DNA from: DASZUK01 sp963745595 | Lineage (GTDB): Bacteria; Actinomycetota; Acidimicrobiia; Acidimicrobiales; RAAP-2 | Assembly (NCBI GenBank): GCA_963745595.1 | Contig: CAVUYB010000033.1 | Location: 4,755 to 68,754, forward strand | Reading direction: 5' to 3' | Length of the DNA: 64,000 bases | Shown: positions 8,470 to 17,126 of the stretch, in pieces | Position numbering within the stretch: the stretch's first letter is position 1 | How the letters are laid out: each line of letters opens with the position of its first letter | Position numbers and translations under genes: made by a program | The notes under the pieces: model-generated | The model's database searches: none | Seen by the model: only the letters and a program-made list of their open reading frames with translations | Told to the model about the DNA's origin: nothing

Positions 8470-9084
8470 ATGCCCGGGACGGGGGGACTCGATGCGGCGC
8501 TGGTCGCCGTGGTCGACGGCGCGCGCCGGTTCGTCGAGCAGCTCGGCGCCGCGCCGTGCCTCGTCCTCGCGCTCGCCGGTTCAGAGACCCGGGCCGCGTT
8601 CGACCTGGTCTGGCGGGACGACGTCGAGCGGGACGTCCTCGTCACCGCGCTGACGACGGTGGCCTTGGCGGTCGGGGCCGACGGGTTGGCGGCCGCGGTC
8701 GTCGGCGACGTCCCCGATCGACCGGACGTGGCGCGGCCCGACCACCGCGCCGCCATCGTCGGACTGACGGTCACGGCGGACGGCGTCGTCGCCCGCCGGC
8801 TCGTCCGATTTGCCCCGACCGCCGGCGGCTGGGAGATCGGCGACCCTGAGCCCTACGACAGGGGGCCCGGCGACAGGGGGCCCGGCGACATGGGGTCCGG
8901 GGACGTCGAGCCCGGCGACGTCCGGCTCGGCGGCGACCTCGGCCAGCTCTTCGGGCCCGCCGCCGCCGCCTTCCGGGCCGACGGTGCATACGTCCCGCTG
9001 CCGGCCGAGGTGACCGCCGCCTACGTCAACCTCCGCGAAGCCGGCTGCGTCGTCCGGACCGACGGCCCCCTAACAGCCTCGTGA
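8470..9084 (+). CDS. Uncharacterised protein with pentapeptide repeat linker
   Basis: 204 residues from ATG 8470 (a GTG at 8458 is an alternative). The N-terminal part is an alternating hydrophobic alpha/beta sequence (LVLALAGSETRAAFDLVWRD, RAAIVGLTVTADGVVARRL). A low-complexity GPGDR-type repeat (8857-8931) comes next, followed by a short C-terminal domain rich in aromatic and proline residues. I recognise no family. It stands alone between the ligase and the sigma factor, with about 120-240 bases on each side. Confidence 0.6.
   Translation: MPGTGGLDAALVAVVDGARRFVEQLGAAPCLVLALAGSETRAAFDLVWRDDVERDVLVTALTTVALAVGADGLAAAVVGDVPDRPDVARPDHRAAIVGLTVTADGVVARRLVRFAPTAGGWEIGDPEPYDRGPGDRGPGDMGSGDVEPGDVRLGGDLGQLFGPAAAAFRADGAYVPLPAEVTAAYVNLREAGCVVRTDGPLTAS
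8857..8931 (+). repeat. 15-bp tandem repeat, 5 units, in-frame
   Basis: Five consecutive 15-base units (first two identical, GACAGGGGGCCCGGC; later ones diverged) encode DRGPG, DRGPG, DMGSG, DVEPG and DVRLG. The unit is a multiple of three, so copy-number change would keep the reading frame. Confidence 0.85.
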
Positions 9085-9323
9085 TCGCCGCTCCTGATCA
9101 CTTCCGGCGACACTATTCCTGAAATTCCTGTCAAGTAGGCGGGCCGGCGCGCCGATGACCGTTGAGGAAAACGCGATCACCCTGTCCAGAACTCCCTCCA
9201 TCACGCCCGTCACCACCCTTTTTCGCCGCGAGAGAGAACCCCGGAGATGCCCGTGCCCGGCCCGTACCACCCACGTCGAACGGACGGCCGACGGTGCTCG
9301 GCCGAGAACGGGCGGCGACCGTC

Positions 9324-10175
9324 GTGACCGTGGCGGACCGACCGGTCGGGGTCGCGACGCCGGACGACGAGGACGTCGCCGCCCTCTGGCGCTCGTTCAA
9401 GCAGGACGGCAGCACGTCGGCCAGGAGCCGACTGGTGCACCTCTACTATCCGCTCGTCAAGCACGTCGCCCGGAACGTCGCGTCGTCGCTCTCCCGCCAG
9501 GCCGAGCTCGACGATCTCGAGGGCTATGGCGCAGAGGGGTTGATCGACGCCATCGACCGGTTCGACCCGGGCCGGGGTGTCCAGTTCCCGACGTTCGCCG
9601 CCCACCGGATCCGCGGCGCCATCTACGACGGGATCCGTAGCGTCGACTGGGTGCCTCGCAGCGTCCGTCGCAAAGCCCGGGAGCTCCAGGAGGTCCAGTC
9701 GGAGCTCAGCGCCACGTACGGCCGGCAGCCGACCGAAGAAGAAGAAGCGATGGCGCTCGACCTCAAGGTCAGTGCCCTCCGCCACAGCAAGGCCCAGGTG
9801 GCGACGGCGTTCGTCGCGTCACTCGACGCGCCCGCCCATCCCGAGGGTGGCCCGTCGACCGAGCCCGGGGACGGGGCCGACGAACCGCTCACGGCCTACC
9901 TGTCCCGTGAGGCCGGCCACACCGTGCGGGCCGCGATGTGCCGGCTGACCGAGCGTGAACGCACTGTCGCCACCCTCAGCTTCGGCCAGGGGATGACGCT
10001 GGCCGAGATCGGCAAGACGCTCGGTGTGACCGAGAGCCGGGCCTGCCAGATCCGCAGCAGCGCGCTGAACCGGCTACGGATCTACATGCGGTCGCAGGGC
10101 ATGGGCCCCGAAGGCGACTCGGCCGAGGAACGGCTCGTCGCGCCGGTCAGAGAGGTCGTCGACCAGGTCGGTTGA
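9324..10175 (+). CDS. FliA/WhiG-family sigma factor (copy 1)
   Basis: 283 residues from GTG 9324; upstream in-frame residues look non-coding. Region 2 runs from LVHLYYPLVKHVARNVASSL through LDDLEGYGAEGLIDAIDRFD and FPTFAAHRIRGAIYDGIRS, ending in the family signature DWVPRSVRRKAREL. Region 4 is MTLAEIGKTLGVTESRACQI. It belongs to the sigma-28 class (motility or sporulation sigma) that directs RNA polymerase to GCCGATAA-type promoters, and five such promoters lie in this window. A 239-base upstream region (9085-9323) shows no sigma-28 site, so this gene is probably transcribed by another sigma. Its 3' end overlaps the antisense sigma fragment by 94 bases. Confidence 0.88.
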   Translation: MTVADRPVGVATPDDEDVAALWRSFKQDGSTSARSRLVHLYYPLVKHVARNVASSLSRQAELDDLEGYGAEGLIDAIDRFDPGRGVQFPTFAAHRIRGAIYDGIRSVDWVPRSVRRKARELQEVQSELSATYGRQPTEEEEAMALDLKVSALRHSKAQVATAFVASLDAPAHPEGGPSTEPGDGADEPLTAYLSREAGHTVRAAMCRLTERERTVATLSFGQGMTLAEIGKTLGVTESRACQIRSSALNRLRIYMRSQGMGPEGDSAEERLVAPVREVVDQVG

Positions 10176-10762
10176 CCCGGCCGGGTGATCCGGGCGATCC
10201 GTCGCCGGTAGTGATCGACGGCGGCCGGGCCCGGCTCGAGCCAGCGGTCTTCGACGACCGCGGTGAGGGAGCCTTTGCTGGTCGCCCCGGCCGACAACGA
10301 GTCCCCGACGATGGTGGCCCAGCGCTGGGTGATCGCCCGGTGTACCCACCACTCGGCGTACGCCGAGAACCGGACACCGCGACGCCCGTCGAAACGATCG
10401 GCCGCGTGGACGAGCGCGGCGTTGCCGGCCTGCACCAGCTCGACGAAGACCTGGGTCGTCGGGACCGGGTAGCGACGGACCTCGGCCATCACGAGCCGCA
10501 GGTTGGCCTCGACGAACGTCCGCCGGGCCCGCTCGCCGTCGTCGGCGACGGCCTCGAGCCGGGCCCGCTCGGCGCCGGTCACTCCGCCGGAACCAGCCGG
10601 TCGGCCTGGACCGGCCAGCTGGCTGGGACCGGCCAGCCGTAGCTGCGCCTCGGCGCCAGCGGCCACCGCCCGGGCCAGCCGTAGCTGGTCCGGATAGGAG
10701 AGCAGATCGAGCTGTCCGACCTCCTGCTCGTAGTGGTGCAGGCGCTCGTCGCGATCGGGCAT
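10082..10762 (-). CDS. Sigma-70 region 2-only protein
   Basis: 226 residues. Residues 1-170 look like regions 1.2-2.4 of a primary-type sigma factor: LSYPDQLRLARAVAAGAEA, ARRTFVEANLRLVMAEVRRY, QAGNAALVHAADRFDGRRG and FSAYAEWWVHRAIT. Regions 3 and 4 are missing; the last about 30 residues are antisense to the 3' end of the FliA-like gene. ATG 10762 overlaps the stop of the upstream sigma gene (TGATG), implying translational coupling. It could bind core polymerase or the -10 element without -35 recognition, or be a decayed sigma gene. Confidence 0.6.
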   Translation of the reverse strand: MPDRDERLHHYEQEVGQLDLLSYPDQLRLARAVAAGAEAQLRLAGPSQLAGPGRPAGSGGVTGAERARLEAVADDGERARRTFVEANLRLVMAEVRRYPVPTTQVFVELVQAGNAALVHAADRFDGRRGVRFSAYAEWWVHRAITQRWATIVGDSLSAGATSKGSLTAVVEDRWLEPGPAAVDHYRRRIARITRPGQPTWSTTSLTGATSRSSAESPSGPMPCDRM

Positions 10763-11571
10763 CAGGACGCGGGCTCGCCGGCCCGCATGCGATCGAGCAT
10801 CGACCGGATGGCGCGGGACCGGATGCGCGAGACCCGGCCCTCGGAGACGCCGAGGACGTCGGCGATCTCGCGCAGCGTCAGCTCGTCGAAGTAGTACAGC
10901 TCGAGCACCTGCCGCTGGCGGTCCGGCAGGTCGGCGATCCCCTCGCGGAGCACTCGGAGCTCCTCGGCCGCCTCGAAGGCGGCGGCCGGGTCGGTCGAGT
11001 GGTCGAGCAGGTGATCGGCTTCGTCCAGCTGGAGCTCGTCGACGGTGCCCCGAGCCACGTGGACCCGCAAGCGCTCGAACGCCTGCCGCGAGATGCCCAT
11101 CTCGGCGACGATCTCGTCCGTGGTCGGCGCGCGCTTGAGCCTGGTTTCGAGCTGAGCCGACGCGGTCGCCAGGGCTCGGGCCCGGGCCCGCACGGATCGT
11201 GGCGCCCAGTCGTCGGAACGGACGGCGTCGAGGATCGCCCCTTTGATGCGGGGGACGGCGAACGTCTCGAACTGGACGCCCCGGTCCGGCTCGAACCGGT
11301 CGATGGCGTCGACCAGCCCGAAGACTCCCCAGTGGGTCAGTGAGTCGCGCTCGACGTGTCCGGGGAGCAGGGGCAGCATCCGGGCGGCGACGTAGCGAAC
11401 GAGCGACAGGTACGCCGCGGTGAGCTCTGCCCGAACATCGCGGTCGCGGCCGTCGAAGAATCGCTGCCAGAGGGCGGCCGTGGTCGTGAGCGGCTCGGCC
11501 ACTGGGCCATCGCCCAGGCCGAGGCCGTCCTCACTGCTCTGTGGCCACGCCGACACCGTAGCTGCAGACAT
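10762..11571 (-). CDS. FliA/WhiG-family sigma factor (copy 2)
   Basis: 269 residues. ATG 11571 is chosen because AGGAGGT lies 9 bases upstream on the minus strand, although the frame is open to 11721. Region 2: AAYLSLVRYVAARMLPLLPG, WGVFGLVDAIDRFEPDRG, FETFAVPRIKGAILDAVRS, DWAPRSVRARARAL. Region 4: LPDRQRQVLELYYFDELTLR then EIADVLGVSEGRVSRIRSRA. It is divergent from flbD-motAB, whose sigma-28 promoter is 77 bases away, and is coupled to the region-2-only sigma downstream. With copy 1 this makes two full FliA-type sigmas in 2.3 kb; which one reads the local promoters cannot be decided here. Confidence 0.88.
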   Translation of the reverse strand: MSAATVSAWPQSSEDGLGLGDGPVAEPLTTTAALWQRFFDGRDRDVRAELTAAYLSLVRYVAARMLPLLPGHVERDSLTHWGVFGLVDAIDRFEPDRGVQFETFAVPRIKGAILDAVRSDDWAPRSVRARARALATASAQLETRLKRAPTTDEIVAEMGISRQAFERLRVHVARGTVDELQLDEADHLLDHSTDPAAAFEAAEELRVLREGIADLPDRQRQVLELYYFDELTLREIADVLGVSEGRVSRIRSRAIRSMLDRMRAGEPAS

Positions 11572-11647
11572 CTGGTTGGGACCTCCTAGGACCAGAAACG
11601 TATAGGACGCCGCCCGGCGAAGCGAACGGGGGTTGGAGCAGGCCCGT

Positions 11648-11675
11648 TCAAGATCGCCCGGGCCGGTGCCGATAG
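11648..11675 (+). promoter_or_regulatory. Sigma-28-type promoter of flbD-motAB-fliL
   Basis: TCAAG (11648-11652), 15 bases, GCCGATAG (11668-11675), 61 bases before the flbD start. It is identical in both boxes and spacing to sites at 32420 and 48064. Confidence 0.88.
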
Positions 11676-11736
11676 GGCCTGCGGGGTCCCCCGTGCCCGC
11701 CGCCCTCTCGGGCGGGCGCACCCGAGAGGCAGGGTC

Positions 11737-12027
11737 ATGATCATCGTCACCAACCTGAAGGGCGAGTCGATCGCCATCAACGACGAGCTGATCGAACGGG
11801 TCGAGGGGGACCGGGAGGCCCGGATCATCCTGACCGGGGGGGCCCGCTACATCGTCGCCGAGTCGCTCGACGAGGTCGTCCGGCGGTCGCGGGAGGACCG
11901 GGCGGTCGTGCGGGCGGCGGCCCGCCAGCTGCTGGACGGCGCCGTCCCGGGCGACGGCGCCGCTCTCCGCCTCCTCACCGCCGACGCGTCCGACCCGCCG
12001 GAGGCGACCGAAGGCGAGACGCCGTGA
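11737..12027 (+). CDS. flbD: FlbD-family flagellar protein
   Basis: 96 residues. The opening MIIVTNLKGESIAINDELIE and the segment ARYIVAESLDEVVRR match the small FlbD family found beside motA in Gram-positive flagellar operons. It is cytoplasmic and its mechanism is poorly known. The start follows GAGAGGCAGGGTC, a modest ribosome site. The last bases overlap motA (GTGA), so the two are translationally coupled. The extra C-terminal 35 residues beyond the FlbD core are Ala/Asp-rich. Confidence 0.87.
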   Translation: MIIVTNLKGESIAINDELIERVEGDREARIILTGGARYIVAESLDEVVRRSREDRAVVRAAARQLLDGAVPGDGAALRLLTADASDPPEATEGETP

Positions 12028-12815
12028 AGGACCGGCTCACTCCGATCGCCATCGGCGGGGCGCTCGTCTGCGTCGTCATCTCGATGGTGCTCGACGGCGG
12101 GAGCCCGACCGTCCTGCTCAAGCCGGCCCCGCTGATCCTGGTCTTCGGCGGGACCGCGTGCGCGGCGGTCGCCGGTTGCCTGCGGTCCGACCTGAAGGGG
12201 ATACGGCCCGTCCTTCGCAAGGCCATGGGGTCCACCACCCCCGACCTGGACGCGGCGATCGAGACGATGGTCAACCTGGCCCGCAGCGCCAAGAGCGGCA
12301 CGATGCTGTCGCTGGAGGACGAGGTGCGGAGCATCGACGACCGCTTCCTCCAGCTCGGCGTGCAGCTGGCGGTCGACGGTCGCAGCTCGCAGGAGATCCG
12401 GGAGATCCTCGAAAGCGAGATCGACGCGATGGACCGCCGGCACCAGCTCGGGTCCAAGCTCTTCTCCGACCTGGCCGGCCTGGCGCCGACGCTGGGCATC
12501 CTGGGCACCGTCATCGGCCTGGTGCACGTCCTGTCCCACCTGGACAGTCCCGGCACCCTCGGTCCGGCCATCGGGTCGGCGTTCACCGCCACCCTGTGGG
12601 GGGTGCTCTCGGCCAACCTCCTCTGGCTGCCGATCGCCAACAAGCTGAAGCGGATCAGCGTCGCCGAGGTCCAGGTGAAGCAGATGCAGCTCGAAGGGCT
12701 GCTGACGATCCAGGCCGGCGGGTCGAGCCGGATCGTGCGGATCAGGATGGAGACGTTCCTGCCGGCCGCGGCCCGCGGTGACGGTGGGGCCGAGCGGCGG
12801 GCGGAGGCCGCGTGA
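12024..12815 (+). CDS. motA: MotA stator protein
   Basis: 263 residues, GTG start overlapping flbD. Two N-terminal membrane segments (IAIGGALVCVVISMVLDGG; LILVFGGTACAAVAGCL), a cytoplasmic domain with charged helices (LEDEVRSIDDRFLQLGVQLA), and two C-terminal segments (FSDLAGLAPTLGILGTVIGL; AFTATLWGVLSANLLWLPIA) give the MotA/TolQ/ExbB proton-channel layout. PTLGILGTVIGLV is the conserved third helix. It forms the stator ring with MotB and drives rotation by ion flow. Confidence 0.94.
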   Translation: MKDRLTPIAIGGALVCVVISMVLDGGSPTVLLKPAPLILVFGGTACAAVAGCLRSDLKGIRPVLRKAMGSTTPDLDAAIETMVNLARSAKSGTMLSLEDEVRSIDDRFLQLGVQLAVDGRSSQEIREILESEIDAMDRRHQLGSKLFSDLAGLAPTLGILGTVIGLVHVLSHLDSPGTLGPAIGSAFTATLWGVLSANLLWLPIANKLKRISVAEVQVKQMQLEGLLTIQAGGSSRIVRIRMETFLPAAARGDGGAERRAEAA

Positions 12816-13606
12816 CCGCCGGCCGGCGCCCGACGGCGGGCGGGTCCGAGAGCGAGGGGCCCGGTATGGAGCGCTGGCTGCTCACGTACGCCGACATGAT
12901 CACGCTGCTGCTCGCCCTCTTCGTGATCCTCTTCGCCCTGAGCTCGATCAACGAGAAGAAGTTCGTCGCCTTCAAGCTCGGGCTCTCCCAGACGTTCACC
13001 AACTCGCCGGTGACGAAGGCGTCGGCCAGCGGCAACGGACTGCTCCAGCACACAGGGCTCATCTCGCACAGCGCGACCGCGTCGGCGAGCGCGCCAGCCC
13101 CGGCGGCGGCCACCACCGGTGCCTCGACGCCCAGCCTGAGCCAGATCGCCACGGAGATCGAGCAGGCCCTGCAGGCCGCCGGGTTGACCCAGGACGCCAG
13201 CACGACGACGACGACCCGCAGCGTCGTCGTCCAGGTGCTCGCCGACAAGGCCTACTTCGCCCTCGACTCGGCCACACTCGGGACCGTCGGCGACCAGGTC
13301 GTCGACACCATCGCCGGGGTCATCACCGGCGTGCCCAACGACGTCGCCGTCGAGGGCTACACCGACAACCAGCCGATCTACGGCGGGCCGTACGCGTCGA
13401 ACTGGCAGCTCTCGGCGGCCCGCGCCGCCAACGTGGCCCAGCGGCTGGCCACCGTCGACGGGATCGCCGAGGCCCGGCTCTCGGCCGTCGGCTACGGCGA
13501 GACGCACCCCCTCGTCCCGGACACCAGCCCGGCCAACCAGGCCGAGAACCGGCGGGTCGACGTCGTCATCCTCGCCCCCGGGACCAGCGGAACGAGCACG
13601 CCGTGA
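12812..13606 (+). CDS. motB: MotB stator protein
   Basis: 264 residues, GTG start overlapping motA by 4 bases. One membrane segment (YADMITLLLALFVILFALSS) carries the ion-binding Asp in the Y-A-D-M motif. The C-terminal OmpA-like peptidoglycan-binding domain shows VEGYTDNQPIYG and QLSAARAANVAQRL, ending NRRVDVVILAPG. It anchors the stator in the cell wall. The linker (SASASAPAPAAATTGAST) is Ala/Thr-rich. Confidence 0.94.
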   Translation: MTAGRRPTAGGSESEGPGMERWLLTYADMITLLLALFVILFALSSINEKKFVAFKLGLSQTFTNSPVTKASASGNGLLQHTGLISHSATASASAPAPAAATTGASTPSLSQIATEIEQALQAAGLTQDASTTTTTRSVVVQVLADKAYFALDSATLGTVGDQVVDTIAGVITGVPNDVAVEGYTDNQPIYGGPYASNWQLSAARAANVAQRLATVDGIAEARLSAVGYGETHPLVPDTSPANQAENRRVDVVILAPGTSGTSTP

Positions 13607-13608
13607 CG

Positions 13609-14201
13609 ATGCCCACTGCATCAGGTCCGACGGCACCAGGGCAGGCGCCGGGTGCGCCGGGCGGTCGAGCCGGCGACGGCGCACCTCGCCTCTCGTCGGT
13701 CGACCGGCGGCCACCGAACGGTGCCGGCGCTGGCGTTGGCGCCGCGCCGAGTCGAACGAAGCCCAGAAGCCGACCGGGAAGAAGAAAAAGAAGGTCGTCG
13801 TCATCCTGGCGATCGTGGTCGTGCTCGTCGTCGCCGGCGCGGTCGTCAAGCTCGAGACGTCCAAGACCGTCTACCGCCCCGGCCAGCCGGTGCCGGCCGG
13901 GCCGGTCGTCTCGCTCGGCACGGTCACCGTCGCTCTCTCGGACGGCCACCTCGTCCAGGCCACGATCGCCTTGCAGATGACGAAACCGGCGAGCCAGACC
14001 GAGGAAGCCAACGACTCGGCCCATCTGGAGGACGTCGCGGTCACAGTGCTCGGCCAGCAGAGCTACGCCGGGCTGCTCGCGTCGCCCGGCCGGACGGCGG
14101 CGCAACAGCAGCTCCTCACCTCGTTCCAGCAGGTTCTCGGGCCGGCCGACGGCGCGCCACAGGTCAGCGCGGTCTACTTCACCGGCTTCGTCCTCCAGTA
14201 G
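13609..14201 (+). CDS. fliL: FliL, frame broken near its N-terminus
   Basis: The C-terminal 130 residues in the frame ending at 14201 are FliL: a Lys run (KPTGKKKKK) before a membrane helix (VVVILAIVVVLVVAGAVV), then VSLGTVTVALSDGHLVQATI and VSAVYFTGFVLQ at the end. This frame has no ATG, GTG or TTG before the helix. ATG 13609, 2 bases after motB, opens a Pro/Ala-rich leader in another frame (MPTASGPTAPG onward). Joining the two needs one missing base around 13740-13790, and the total length (593) is 3n+2, as expected. FliL supports the stator at the basal body. Confidence 0.75.
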
Positions 14202-14227
14202 GGCGATGACCGCGGTCGGAAATTCCT

Positions 14228-14254
14228 TCATCGCCGGCCGCGACGTGCCGATTG
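14228..14254 (+). promoter_or_regulatory. Weak candidate sigma-28-type promoter before flgN
   Basis: TCATC (14228-14232), 14 bases, GCCGATTG (14247-14254), 8 bases before the flgN start. The -10 box fits well, but the -35 box and spacing deviate from the five strong sites, and the very short leader is unusual. Confidence 0.35.
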
Positions 14255-14261
14255 AAGAACC

Positions 14262-14765
14262 GTGGAACCACTGACTCGGGAGGCGCTCGAACGGCTCGCC
14301 CGGAGCCTCGAGGAGCAGCTGGTCGCCCTCCGTCACCTCTGCTTCAAGTTCGAGGTCCAAGAGATCGTGCTGTCCGGTGGCCGCCACCAGTGGCTGAACG
14401 AGACGACGGCCGAGCTCGAGCGGGCGGTCGCCGACGTCCGGGGGTGCGATGCCGACCTCCGCCAGGCGCTCGTCGCCGCCGGAGTGGCGCTCGGGCTGTC
14501 GCCGGAGGCGACGGTGCGGGAGGTGGCCGTGACCGCGCCCGAGCCGTGGGGCTACATCTTCGACCAGCACCGCACCGAGCTGCAGCAGCTGCTCGACCGC
14601 GTCGGGGCCCTCAGCCGGGCCAACCGGAAGCTCCTGGCCCACGGCCACGCGGCCACCGTCGCCGCCCTGGCGTTCCTCGGCGTCGAGGCGCCGACGTCGT
14701 ACGACGCCAGCGGCGCCCTGACCCCGACCGGCGGGAGCCTCGGCCTGCTCGACGCGAGGGCCTGA
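14262..14765 (+). CDS. flgN: FlgN-like chaperone for FlgK/FlgL
   Basis: 167 residues from GTG 14262, almost wholly helical: LEEQLVALRHLCFKFEVQEI, ELERAVADVRGCDADLRQAL, and ELQQLLDRVGALSRANRKLL, a C-terminal amphipathic helix typical of FlgN. Its place directly before flgK (1-base gap) supports the call. It would keep hook-junction proteins export-ready and deliver them to the export gate. Confidence 0.75.
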   Translation: MEPLTREALERLARSLEEQLVALRHLCFKFEVQEIVLSGGRHQWLNETTAELERAVADVRGCDADLRQALVAAGVALGLSPEATVREVAVTAPEPWGYIFDQHRTELQQLLDRVGALSRANRKLLAHGHAATVAALAFLGVEAPTSYDASGALTPTGGSLGLLDARA

Positions 14766-14766
14766 G

Positions 14767-16143
14767 ATGGACGAGGCCATGAGCATCGCCGCGTCGAGCC
14801 TCAACGCCGAGCGGGTGGCGATGACCGCGACGTCCGAAAACGTCGCCAACGCCCAGACGCCCGGCTACGTCGCCGAGACCGCGCAGGTCAGTACGCTGCC
14901 CGGCGGTGACAGCCTCGGCGTCGGGGACGGCGTCGAGGTCACGACGGTCAGCCAGGCGACGAACGCGCTGCTCGCCGCCAACAACTGGCAGGCCCAGGGC
15001 GCGCTGGCCAACCTCGGCTCCCTCCAGCAGTCGCTGACGGCCATCGAAGACGTCTTCCCGCTGGCTTCCGAGCCGTCGACGAGCGCGTCGAGCACGACAA
15101 CGAACGCCAGCCTCTCTGGCCAGCTGGCCAACTTCTGGTCGGCCTGGGACGCGATCGCCGAGGCCCCGTCGTCGCTCGCCCCGAGGACCGAGATCGTCAA
15201 CATGGCCCAGGGTCTCGTCACGAGCCTGAGCGAGGCGGCCACCCAGTTGACACAGGTGCAGACGAACAGCACCGAGCAGCTCGGCAACCAGGTCGAGCAG
15301 GTCAACTCCCTGCTCTCCCAGGTGGCCGAGCTCAACCAGTCGATCGTGACCACCGAGGGCAGCGGGGCGAGCGCCAACCAGCTCGTCGACCAGCTGAACG
15401 CGGCGGTCAGCACACTGTCCGAGCTGGCCGGCGTCGACGTCCGGATGCTCGGCAACGGCACCGCCGCCGTCTCGATCGGCGGCGTCGCCGTCGTGCAAGG
15501 CGACAACGCGGCGACGCTCTCGCTCTCGACCACCGGTGGCGTCACCTCCGTCGTCGCCAACCCCGGCGGCGTCACCGCGCCGATCTCCAGCGGGTCGATG
15601 GCAGGCCTGCTCTCCTCCCTCAACCGCTACCTGCCCGACTACCGCCAGCAGCTCGACACCGTCGCCGACGACCTGGCATCGACGGTCAACAGCCGGCTGG
15701 CCGCCGGCTACACCGCGTCCGGCACATCGGGTGCCACAGACCCGCTGTTCGTCGGGACAGGTGCCGCCGGCCTCACCGTCAACCCGGCCGTCGTCGCCGA
15801 CCCGATGCTGCTCGCGGCGTCGGGCACCGCCGGTGCGGCCGCCGCCAACGACGGCAGCAACGCCCAGGCGGTGGCCGAGCTCGGCACCGTCACGACCGGT
15901 CCGGACGCCGCCTACCAGACCCTCGTCCAGAGCATCGGGGCCGACACCCAGAACGTCAACAGCCAGCTCGAGGCCCAGACCTCGGTGGCCAATCAGGCCG
16001 AGCAGGCGCAGCAGGCCGTGTCCGGCGTGAACATGACACAGGAGCTGACCAACCTGGTGACCTTCCAGCAGAACTACGAGGCGTCGGCCAAGCTCATGAC
16101 CGTCGTCGACGCCACCGTCCAGTCACTCCTGACAGCGGTGTGA
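14767..16143 (+). CDS. flgK: FlgK hook-filament junction protein
   Basis: 458 residues. N-terminal SIAASSLNAERVAMTATSEN with VANAQTPGYV is the rod/hook axial motif. The C-terminus has MTQELTNLVTFQQNYEASAK then VVDATVQSLLTAV, the FlgK coiled-coil end. The central domain is Ser/Thr/Ala-rich and shorter than in enterics. It is exported through the flagellar apparatus and joins hook to filament. Confidence 0.93.
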   Translation: MDEAMSIAASSLNAERVAMTATSENVANAQTPGYVAETAQVSTLPGGDSLGVGDGVEVTTVSQATNALLAANNWQAQGALANLGSLQQSLTAIEDVFPLASEPSTSASSTTTNASLSGQLANFWSAWDAIAEAPSSLAPRTEIVNMAQGLVTSLSEAATQLTQVQTNSTEQLGNQVEQVNSLLSQVAELNQSIVTTEGSGASANQLVDQLNAAVSTLSELAGVDVRMLGNGTAAVSIGGVAVVQGDNAATLSLSTTGGVTSVVANPGGVTAPISSGSMAGLLSSLNRYLPDYRQQLDTVADDLASTVNSRLAAGYTASGTSGATDPLFVGTGAAGLTVNPAVVADPMLLAASGTAGAAAANDGSNAQAVAELGTVTTGPDAAYQTLVQSIGADTQNVNSQLEAQTSVANQAEQAQQAVSGVNMTQELTNLVTFQQNYEASAKLMTVVDATVQSLLTAV

Positions 16144-16156
16144 GGAGGCGGCCCGC

Positions 16157-17098
16157 ATGAGCAGCGTCGGCGCCACCGGACCGGTGATCGTCACGCCGGG
16201 CGTGATGTCCGGCGCGCTCGTCGGCGACCTGACGAACGACCAGGCGTCGATCGCCACGCTCGAGAACGAGATCTCGACCGGCTACGCGGTGACGTCCCCG
16301 TCGGACAACCCGGCCCAGGTGGCCAACATCCTCCAGCTGCAGTCCGGCGTCGTCCGGGCCAACCAGTACGAGTCGAACGCCCAGGACGGCGTGAGCTGGC
16401 TCTCGCTGGCCAACTCGACGGTCGGGTCCGTGCTGTCCGTGCTGCAGAAGGTCCAGAGCACAGTCGAGAGCATCAGCGGCTCCAACCTGTCCGGCACCCC
16501 GTCGACGGTGGCCGGCATCTCCGACGCCATCACAAGCGCCCTCGAGCAGCTCGCCAACCTGGCCAACACCCAGTACGCCGGGCAGGCCATCTTCGCCGGG
16601 ACCGGCAACGCCACGCAGGCCTACTCGTCGACCGGCACATACCTCGGTGCCGGGACATCGCCGACCCGGACGGTCGCTCCCGGCAGTCAGGTCGCGGTCT
16701 CGGTGACCGGGCCGACCATCTTCGGTTCCGGCACCACCGGCCTGTTGAGCACCGTGCCCGGCAACCTCGGCGTGCTGGCCCAGATCGTCCAGGATCTCGA
16801 GGCCGGCACAGCCGCCTCGATCCAGGCGGCGACGACCACAGGACTCGGCGCCCTGCAGAAGGCCATCTCGACCGTCGAGACGGCCGCCGGCACGCTCGGG
16901 GCCAACCAGCAGGCCATGCAGGGTTTCGCCACCCAGGCCACCGCATCCGCCTCCGCGCTGCAGCAGGAGCTCGGGGCGGCCCAGGACGTGAACATGGCCC
17001 AGGCCATCACCAACCTGCAGCTGCAGCAGACGTCCTACCAGGCCGCCCTCTATGCGACCTCGCAGCTGCACACCGATTCGCTGGCCCAGTACCTGTGA
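16157..17098 (+). CDS. flgL: FlgL hook-filament junction protein
   Basis: 313 residues, preceded by GAGGAGG. ASIATLENEISTGYAVTSPS followed by DNPAQVANILQLQSGV is the flagellin-like N-terminal coiled coil, and VNMAQAITNLQLQQTSYQAA is the C-terminal one. It lies 13 bases after flgK. It is secreted and forms the second junction ring beneath flagellin. Confidence 0.92.
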   Translation: MSSVGATGPVIVTPGVMSGALVGDLTNDQASIATLENEISTGYAVTSPSDNPAQVANILQLQSGVVRANQYESNAQDGVSWLSLANSTVGSVLSVLQKVQSTVESISGSNLSGTPSTVAGISDAITSALEQLANLANTQYAGQAIFAGTGNATQAYSSTGTYLGAGTSPTRTVAPGSQVAVSVTGPTIFGSGTTGLLSTVPGNLGVLAQIVQDLEAGTAASIQAATTTGLGALQKAISTVETAAGTLGANQQAMQGFATQATASASALQQELGAAQDVNMAQAITNLQLQQTSYQAALYATSQLHTDSLAQYL

Positions 17099-17126
17099 CC
17101 GGCCGCGTGGACGACGAGGAGGCGAC

